Notes under the pieces: generated by a model | The model's input: the letters and a program-made list of their open reading frames with translations, nothing else | Told to the model about the DNA's origin: nothing | The model's database searches: none | Position numbers and translations under genes: made by a program | NCBI GenBank assembly: GCA_002493905.1 | Contig: DLAJ01000015.1 | Coordinates: 1 to 11,446, forward strand | DNA from: Lachnospiraceae bacterium UBA7050 | GTDB lineage: Bacteria; Bacillota; Clostridia; Lachnospirales; Lachnospiraceae | Length of the DNA stretch: 11,446 nt | Direction of reading: 5' to 3' | Shown: positions 7,210 to 11,446 of the stretch, piece after piece | How the letters are laid out: each line of letters starts with the position of its first letter | Numbering within the stretch: position 1 is the first letter of the stretch

Positions 7210-8433
7210 ATGGGAGCGGAAATGCTGACGTTGGAACGTTTTGAAGAAGCGTCTGAGATCGTGCGGAAAGTGACGAGTGAGACAAAGCTGGTTTACAGTG
7301 ATTTTTACAGCAGACAGACAGGGAATAAGGTATACCTGAAACCGGAAAATATGCAGTTTACAGGCGCGTATAAAGTAAGGGGCGCCTATTACAAAATGAC
7401 GACGTTGACAGAAGAAGAACGCGCACGCGGGATCATTACCGCTTCTGCAGGCAATCATGCGCAGGGGGTTGCATACGCGGCGCAGTGCTTCGGCGTGAAA
7501 GCAGTCATTGTGATGCCGACAACAACGCCGCTCATTAAAGTAAACCGGACAAAGAGTTATGGCGCGGAGGTTGTATTGCACGGTGACGTATATGACGAGG
7601 CGTGTGCACGGGCATATGAGCTTGCCGAAGAGCATGGATATACGTTTATCCATCCGTTTGACGATCTTGCGGTCGCAACGGGTCAGGGAACGATTGCGAT
7701 GGAGATTTTTAAGGAGCTTCCGATCGTTGATCTGATTTTGGTTCCGATCGGCGGCGGCGGTCTTGCGACAGGTGTTTCGACATTGGCAAAACAGCTCAAT
7801 CCGAAGATCAAAGTGATCGGCGTGGAGCCGGCAGGTGCAAACTGCATGCAGGTATCCCTGCAGAATGATAAAGTAACGACGCTCCCTTCTGTCAGCACGA
7901 TTGCGGACGGAACGGCGGTAAAGACGCCGGGAGAGAAGCTGTTTCCGTATATAAAGGAGAATTTAGACGATATTATTACTGTGGAGGACGCCGATCTGGT
8001 TGTCGCATTCCTTGATATGGTTGAGAACCACAAGATGATCGTTGAAAATTCCGGGCTGCTCACGGTAGCCGCGTTAAAACAGCTTGATGTAAAAGGAAAG
8101 AAAGTGGTTTCCATTTTAAGCGGCGGCAATATGGATGTGATCACAATGTCCTCTGTTGTGCAGCAGGGACTGATTCTGCGTGACAGGATCTTTACGGTAT
8201 CGACGCTGCTTCCGGATAAGCCGGGCGAGCTGAGCAGGGTGGCGGATGTGATCGCAAAACAGAATGGTAACGTGATCAAGCTTGAGCATAATCAGTTTGT
8301 CTCGATTAACCGGAATGCCGCTGTTGAACTGCGCATTACAATTGAGGCATTCGGTACGGAGCATAAAACCCAGATCATGCAGGCTCTGGAGAAAAACGGC
8401 TATAGCCCGAAGGCAGTGCGCACAGTGATCTAA
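7210..8433 (+). CDS. ilvA: threonine ammonia-lyase with C-terminal ACT domain
   Basis: This PLP enzyme deaminates L-threonine to 2-oxobutyrate and ammonia, the entry to isoleucine synthesis or to threonine fermentation. The 407-aa protein carries the PLP-lysine motif FTGAYKVRGA (Lys55), SAGNHAQGVAYAA (84-96), the phosphate-binding loop PIGGGGLATG (with Gly181-184) and SILSGGNMD before the end of the catalytic domain. An ACT-type regulatory domain follows from about residue 328 (FTVSTLLPDKPGELSRVADVI). This is the single-ACT 'medium' form, distinct from the two-ACT biosynthetic IlvA of E. coli and from the ACT-less TdcB, so the symbol could also be tdcB. TGGAGGG (7198-7204) favours ATG 7210 over the in-frame ATG 7222. 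No promoter of its own is evident. Confidence 0.93.
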   Translation: MGAEMLTLERFEEASEIVRKVTSETKLVYSDFYSRQTGNKVYLKPENMQFTGAYKVRGAYYKMTTLTEEERARGIITASAGNHAQGVAYAAQCFGVKAVIVMPTTTPLIKVNRTKSYGAEVVLHGDVYDEACARAYELAEEHGYTFIHPFDDLAVATGQGTIAMEIFKELPIVDLILVPIGGGGLATGVSTLAKQLNPKIKVIGVEPAGANCMQVSLQNDKVTTLPSVSTIADGTAVKTPGEKLFPYIKENLDDIITVEDADLVVAFLDMVENHKMIVENSGLLTVAALKQLDVKGKKVVSILSGGNMDVITMSSVVQQGLILRDRIFTVSTLLPDKPGELSRVADVIAKQNGNVIKLEHNQFVSINRNAAVELRITIEAFGTEHKTQIMQALEKNGYSPKAVRTVI

Positions 8434-8448
8434 GAGACACGCGCGGAA

Positions 8449-8500
8449 CCGCTTCCGGTACCGGATATAACCGGGGATGGGGCCGGTTCTGATAAGCGGC
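8449..8500 (+). other. structured ilvA-yitT intergenic segment
   Basis: The 122-nt gap holds nested inverted repeats. CCGCTT (8449-8454) can pair with AAGCGG (8495-8500). Inside lie a 12-bp palindrome TCCGGTACCGGA (8454-8465) and a hairpin AACCGG (8469-8474) / CCGGTT (8483-8488) with an 8-nt loop. No T-run follows, so it is not a terminator. It may be a processing or stabilising structure in a shared transcript. No promoter is recognised. Confidence 0.4.
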
Positions 8501-8555
8501 GATGTCGTGATGCAGATAAGAGGATCATGAAACGGGTTAAAGAGGGGAAAAGCGC

Positions 8556-9467
8556 ATGGGAGAACAGGAAAAGGACCTTAGAAGAGGAAAAACAGGGAAA
8601 AACAGCCTAAAGCGGGTGAGAGATGCTGTCCGGGTGTATCTGATGATCACGATTGGTACATTGATCTATTCAACGGGCATCAGCCTTCTGCTTGACCCGA
8701 ACAATCTGGCGCCCGGAGGTGTTTCTGGTATTTCCATCATGTTAAGCCGTTTTACGCCGATTACGACTGGTACATGGATTTTGATCATCAATATTCCGTT
8801 ACTTGCGGTCGGTTGGTGGAAGCTTGGAAGAAAATTTATTATCAAAACGATTTATGCGACCATCATGACGTCGTTGTTTACAAATCTGCTTGGCAGTGTT
8901 ACGCCGGTTACGAATGATCTGATCTGTGCGGTTGTACTGGGAGGCATTGCGGTCGGAACCGGTATCGGGTTTGTGTTCCGGGCAGGCGGAACGACGGGGG
9001 GGATGGATATTATTGTGAAGCTTCTTCGGCTGAAATATCCATACTTAAAATCCGGGTCCATTTTTTTGGTGCTGGATATGGTTGTTGTCATAGTGTCCGG
9101 TTTTGTGTTCCAGAATCTGACGCTTGCGGTTTATGCCGGAATCGTCATCGCTCTGGATGCAAAAGTTATGGATGTGATTCTGTACGGGCAGGACGAGGCA
9201 CGCTTGATTTATATTATCAGCGATAAGCACGCGCAGATTGCGGGGCGTCTCATGGCGGAGCTTGACATTGGCGTAACATACTTAGAGGGAGAAGGCGCTT
9301 ATACCGAAAAGGATAAGAAGATTATTCTATGCGCATCCAGAAAACAGCGTTCTCCGGAGGTTATTAACATTGTGAAGGAAGAGGATGAGAGAGCATTCCT
9401 TATCGTTTCCAGCGCAAATGAGATTTTTGGAGAAGGCTATAAAAGCTATTGGACGGAGCAGCTCTAA
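8556..9467 (+). CDS. YitT family membrane protein with DUF2179 domain
   Basis: This is a polytopic membrane protein of the YitT/YebE-type family (DUF161), whose substrate is not established in general. The 303-aa protein has a basic cytoplasmic N terminus, about five or six hydrophobic segments (roughly residues 25-45, 72-88, 97-112, 120-142, 167-185 and 188-208), and the family motifs APGGVSGIS (52-60) and RAGGTTGGMDI (142-152). A soluble C-terminal DUF2179 domain covers about 215-295 (contains GVTYLEGEGAYT and ILCASRKQ). The ATG is preceded by AGAGGGG (8541-8547) at 8 nt. It follows ilvA after a 122-nt gap and ends just before a run of hairpins and a terminator, so it is likely the last gene of the upstream transcription unit. 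A transport role is plausible, but the substrate cannot be inferred from the context. Confidence 0.92.
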   Translation: MGEQEKDLRRGKTGKNSLKRVRDAVRVYLMITIGTLIYSTGISLLLDPNNLAPGGVSGISIMLSRFTPITTGTWILIINIPLLAVGWWKLGRKFIIKTIYATIMTSLFTNLLGSVTPVTNDLICAVVLGGIAVGTGIGFVFRAGGTTGGMDIIVKLLRLKYPYLKSGSIFLVLDMVVVIVSGFVFQNLTLAVYAGIVIALDAKVMDVILYGQDEARLIYIISDKHAQIAGRLMAELDIGVTYLEGEGAYTEKDKKIILCASRKQRSPEVINIVKEEDERAFLIVSSANEIFGEGYKSYWTEQL

Positions 9468-9468
9468 A

Positions 9469-9496
9469 AAAGACTTTCGCGTAAGCGAAAGTCTTT
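9469..9496 (+). terminator. hairpin A after YitT gene, terminator-like
   Basis: A perfect 12-bp stem (AAAGACTTTCGC 9469-9480, GCGAAAGTCTTT 9485-9496) with loop GTAA begins 2 nt after the stop codon. Only three T residues end the 3' arm, so termination may be partial. It is the first of three back-to-back hairpins. Confidence 0.5.
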
Positions 9497-9497
9497 C

Positions 9498-9539
9498 GAA
9501 GAAATGCCTTCGGCATTTCTTCTGGAACGCTTCGCGTTC
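9498..9539 (+). repeat. hairpins B and C, tandem with hairpin A
   Basis: Hairpin B is an 11-bp perfect stem (GAAGAAATGCC 9498-9508, GGCATTTCTTC 9512-9522) with loop TTC. Hairpin C follows after 2 nt (GAACGC 9525-9530, GCGTTC 9534-9539), also with loop TTC. Neither is followed by a U-run. Together with hairpin A they form a 71-nt cluster of three adjacent stems, which suggests a palindromic intergenic repeat unit rather than an ordinary terminator. From 9540 to 9588 I see nothing definite. Confidence 0.55.
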
Positions 9540-9589
9540 TTCCGAGTTGAGGAAATTCCTATACATTCTAAAAGAGTTTCCGATACGTG

Positions 9590-9651
9590 AAAAAAGCGGC
9601 TTAAGTCAGCTGGGTACATTCAATTTCCGGCTGGTGGAAGCTGCTTTTTTT
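9590..9651. terminator. bidirectional intrinsic terminator
   Basis: A 13-bp stem (9590-9602 with 9638-9650; core GCGGCTT/AAGCTGC with one G-U pair, flanked by A-run and T-run) encloses a 35-nt interior that can form a small CAGC/GCTG helper stem (9607-9610, 9630-9633). The T-run spans 9645-9651, and the A-run at 9590-9595 would be a U-run on the opposite strand. It most likely ends transcription from the plsX-to-yitT side and isolates the promoter downstream. Confidence 0.75.
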
Positions 9652-9680
9652 ACGAAAATAAAAAAATAATTTGAAAGTAA

Positions 9681-9708
9681 TTGACAAATCTTGCAAAAGT
9701 AGTACTAT
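9681..9708 (+). promoter_or_regulatory. sigma-A-type promoter for leader and thioredoxin-like/NHL genes
   Basis: A perfect -35 TTGACA (9681-9686) and TACTAT (9703-9708, 4/6 to TATAAT) are spaced by 16 bp in an AT-rich stretch directly after a terminator. Predicted start is near 9715. A second AT-rich block with TATAGT at 9728-9733 lacks a -35 partner. The motif TTTGAAAGTAA (9670-9680) abuts the -35. Confidence 0.65.
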
Positions 9709-9714
9709 GATTAT

Positions 9715-9808
9715 GAAGAAAAGTGATTATAGTATAAATACAAATGCTTCATTGGAGACAGTAAAAGATGCTGATAGTAGGTAGGTAAAGAATCAGCATC
9801 TTATTTTT
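9715..9808 (+). ncRNA. putative short leader RNA or sRNA
   Basis: From the predicted start to the T-run of the next terminator the transcript would be about 94 nt. Near its 5' end GAAG pairs with CTTC (9715-9718, 9747-9750; two more pairs are possible if transcription starts at 9713). The 3' half is the terminator stem at 9765-9802. It matches no riboswitch class that I recognise by eye. It is either a stand-alone small RNA or an attenuating leader, because no second promoter is visible between the terminator and the gene at 9846. Confidence 0.35.
9765..9808 (+). terminator. intrinsic terminator inside leader
   Basis: A perfect 11-bp stem (AAGATGCTGAT 9765-9775, ATCAGCATCTT 9792-9802) with a 16-nt loop is followed by ATTTTT (9803-9808). 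It lies about 50 nt after the predicted transcription start and about 40 nt before the next gene, the position of an attenuator. Confidence 0.75.
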
Positions 9809-9845
9809 AGAAAAAATAGATAAATAACAAGGAGTTATGGATGCG

Positions 9846-10346
9846 ATGATAGAGAAACGTAAAAAAGACAGGATAAAAGGTGTAGTGATCTATGCTGCAA
9901 TTTTGATAGTAGTTATGACAGCAGAGTATTTGATACTAACTGGCAGGGAGAAAAAAGCGGTGCAGACGGATAACAATATTGATTATCAAAGAATGTCTGT
10001 GCGTTATGGAGATATGGTGGATCAGATTCCGGTTCGACGCGCGGGGGAAAAGGAGATTACGGTGCTGCCCTGTGAGCGGACAGTTACACTGGTTGTTTAT
10101 TTGTCAGAGGCATGCAAGAGCTGCGTGGATTTGCTTGCGGAGTATGAGCGTGTTTTTGGAATATTGGGGAAGGAGAATATCAGCTATGTATTTCTTTTTT
10201 CTGACCGTGTTCCTGTGACGATTGTTGAACAATACGGTATTTCTATGGATCAATGCTATACAGTGGATCATTCCGTAGAACTGGCGTTATCGACCCCGAC
10301 GTGGATATACATAAATAGTGATTATTCCAAATTGAGTTATATATAA
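9846..10346 (+). CDS. membrane-anchored thioredoxin-like protein (CxxC)
   Basis: This small protein (166 aa) has a basic cytoplasmic N terminus, one hydrophobic segment (about residues 11-31, counting from ATG 9846) and an extracytoplasmic domain with CKSC (Cys90 and Cys93) following a VVYLSEA strand. Near its end is a STPTWIYIN segment that fits the cis-proline strand of TlpA/ResA-type thioredoxin folds. Two further Cys (76 and 137) are present. A thiol-disulfide or reductant-delivery role outside the membrane is inferred. I chose ATG 9846 because AAGGAG (9829-9834) is 11 nt away; the in-frame ATG 9837 leaves only 2 nt. The domain stops soon after the cis-proline strand, so the C-terminal helix of the fold is missing or out of frame (see findings). 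A lipoprotein gene follows after 37 nt. Confidence 0.75.
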   Translation: MIEKRKKDRIKGVVIYAAILIVVMTAEYLILTGREKKAVQTDNNIDYQRMSVRYGDMVDQIPVRRAGEKEITVLPCERTVTLVVYLSEACKSCVDLLAEYERVFGILGKENISYVFLFSDRVPVTIVEQYGISMDQCYTVDHSVELALSTPTWIYINSDYSKLSYI

Positions 10347-10383
10347 TCTTTAAGGAGCTATTTCCATTTGGGAGGGAATCAAA

Positions 10384-11445
10384 ATGAAACTGGGGAAAAA
10401 CAAGATGATACTGGGCGTGCTGATCGTTTCCATAATGTCCGGTGTCGTGGGATGTGCAAAAAAAGAATCTGATGCGGTGGGAAAGCCGGATGAAGAGGAG
10501 TCATATGAGGATACGTCGGCAGATAATATATTGGAAAGCGATTTGTCGGAACCGGAAGAGGGCAGAGAGCAGAATGCGGAATATCCGGATCCGGTTCTTT
10601 TCCCGGAGACGTTTGCATTTGAATATGAGGTATGGCAGAAGAATTCAACGCAGATCAAGACGCCCGGAGGAATTCTTCCGGTGGGGGACATGGTATTGGT
10701 CTGCGATACAGGAAATCATTGCGTGGTGCGCCTGACAACGGAGGGCGTTTTTGTGGAAAGCTATGGAGAACTCGGCTCTGAAAGCGGAAACTTTATCGAG
10801 CCGACTGCCCTTCTTTTTTATAAAGATGAAATCTATGTATTGGATTCGGGAAACAGGCGGATTCAGGTATTTGATAAGACGATGCAATTTGATCGGGAGA
10901 TTCCATTTGAGGCATCGCTGAAAGAAAGCCAAAAATATGTGGATATGGCGATTGACGGCGACGAAACGATTTATCTTGTTGCCGATTCTCCTTATCGGGA
11001 GGAGTCGGGTCTATTCTATATAGAGGATGGTGCACTTTGCCGGATTCCATGCGATTTTTCCGGATATTTGGCAGAGCAGGACGGAGTTGTGTATGCAGTG
11101 GATACATGGCAGTTTTATACCGCAGAAAATGGATACGGTAAAAGGCCGGGAGAAAATTGGCTCTATGAGGTTGGCAAAAGTGAACTGAAAAAAGTTTGCG
11201 AACTTCCATACATGTATGCACCAATGGATTTTATTGTGAGCGGAGAAGAGCTTTATACCGTATCGACAGTTTGGGGAGAAATGAACCGGGTCTCGAAAGA
11301 CGGGGAGCTGTTGGAAGCACTATTCTATATAGAGGGTATACAGGCGCATAATATGTATGTTGGTATGCAGGATGAGAATACTTTTTATGTAGCAGATACA
11401 AAGGGGTATTTATATAAAGTGATTCGGGCAGAAGGGGAGCAATAG
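10384..11445 (+). CDS. NHL-repeat (six-bladed beta-propeller) lipoprotein
   Basis: The 353-aa protein begins with a lipoprotein signal peptide: basic KLGKNK, a hydrophobic core (8-22) and lipobox VVGC, with Cys24 as the lipidation site. A very acidic linker (about 35-68) leads to a propeller domain. Two blades are clear NHL repeats, VCDTGNHCVVRL (106-117) and VLDSGNRRIQVF (152-163). Weaker strands recur at IYLVADS (196-202), VVYAVDT (235-241), LYTVSTV (290-296) and FYVADTK (334-340), giving six blades. NHL propellers usually bind proteins, peptides or other ligands rather than catalyse reactions. GGGAGGG (10370-10376) gives a good ribosome binding site. A TATAAT at 10342-10347 lacks a -35 partner. 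The gene is complete and ends one base before the window edge. Its partner is inferred to be the upstream thioredoxin-like protein. Confidence 0.85.
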   Translation: MKLGKNKMILGVLIVSIMSGVVGCAKKESDAVGKPDEEESYEDTSADNILESDLSEPEEGREQNAEYPDPVLFPETFAFEYEVWQKNSTQIKTPGGILPVGDMVLVCDTGNHCVVRLTTEGVFVESYGELGSESGNFIEPTALLFYKDEIYVLDSGNRRIQVFDKTMQFDREIPFEASLKESQKYVDMAIDGDETIYLVADSPYREESGLFYIEDGALCRIPCDFSGYLAEQDGVVYAVDTWQFYTAENGYGKRPGENWLYEVGKSELKKVCELPYMYAPMDFIVSGEELYTVSTVWGEMNRVSKDGELLEALFYIEGIQAHNMYVGMQDENTFYVADTKGYLYKVIRAEGEQ

Positions 11446-11446
11446 A

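Noticed and set aside
7126..7246. Frame starting MKKITAAKKITCRSCKK with a CxxC, before ilvA
   Set aside because: It overlaps the ilvA start in another frame, has no Shine-Dalgarno sequence, and is most likely a by-product of an A-rich spacer.
9385..9669. 94-aa frame across the YitT 3' end and hairpins
   Set aside because: It overlaps the YitT gene in another frame and is built mostly from the palindromic repeats; no ribosome binding site.
9670..9680. TTTGAAAGTAA next to the -35 at 9681, identical to 1721-1731 in the acpP-rnc palindrome
   Set aside because: The second half-site is missing, and several identical 11-mers are expected by chance in a window of this length, so it does not support a shared regulator by itself.
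9713..9784. 23-codon frame (starts MKKSDYSINTN) in the leader region, as a possible leader peptide
   Set aside because: Its ATG coincides with the predicted transcription start and there is no Shine-Dalgarno sequence. It also runs into the terminator stem and has no Cys or other peptide-precursor features.
1..11446. CRISPR arrays, tRNA/rRNA genes, insertion sequences, phage genes
   Set aside because: No regularly spaced repeats, no cloverleaf or rRNA-like sequence, and no transposase, integrase or phage frames on either strand.

Overview
The window reads as the chromosome of a low-to-mid GC Gram-positive anaerobe of the Clostridia, most likely Lachnospiraceae-like. This is an inference from gene order and protein style. 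The run plsX-acpP-rnc-smc-ftsY is a classical Firmicutes housekeeping cluster, the Shine-Dalgarno sequences are strong and purine-rich, and every convincing gene lies on the + strand.

Region by region: (1) Bases 1-308 hold a possible C-terminal tail of an upstream gene (2-85), a strong intrinsic terminator (93-131) and a very good sigma-A promoter (TTGACT, 17 bp, TATAGT; 166-194) that drives plsX. (2) Bases 309-7067 encode PlsX and acyl carrier protein (phospholipid and fatty-acid synthesis), RNase III (dsRNA processing), the SMC chromosome-condensation ATPase, and FtsY (SRP receptor). rnc/smc overlap by 10 nt and smc/ftsY by 4 nt, so these three are translationally coupled. The acpP-rnc gap carries three consecutive perfect inverted repeats. 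(3) Bases 7068-9467 encode a threonine ammonia-lyase with a C-terminal ACT domain and a YitT/DUF2179-family membrane protein. No clear promoter or terminator separates them from ftsY, so they may be read from the same operon or from promoters I cannot recognise. (4) Bases 9468-9845 are non-coding: three tandem hairpins, then a long-stem terminator with U-tracts on both strands, then a new sigma-A-type promoter, then a second terminator only about 95 nt downstream of that promoter. (5) Bases 9846-11445 are an accessory two-gene unit: a membrane-anchored thioredoxin-like protein with a CxxC motif, and a lipoprotein with an NHL-type six-bladed beta-propeller.

The housekeeping part is ordinary. 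The part most worth attention is the 3' end: a short promoter-terminator leader (small RNA or attenuator) in front of an extracytoplasmic thioredoxin-like/propeller-lipoprotein pair that I cannot assign to a described system. The first gene of the pair may carry a frame change in a (TA)4 tract at its 3' end. The palindromes in the acpP-rnc gap, one with FabT-like half-sites, are the second point of interest.
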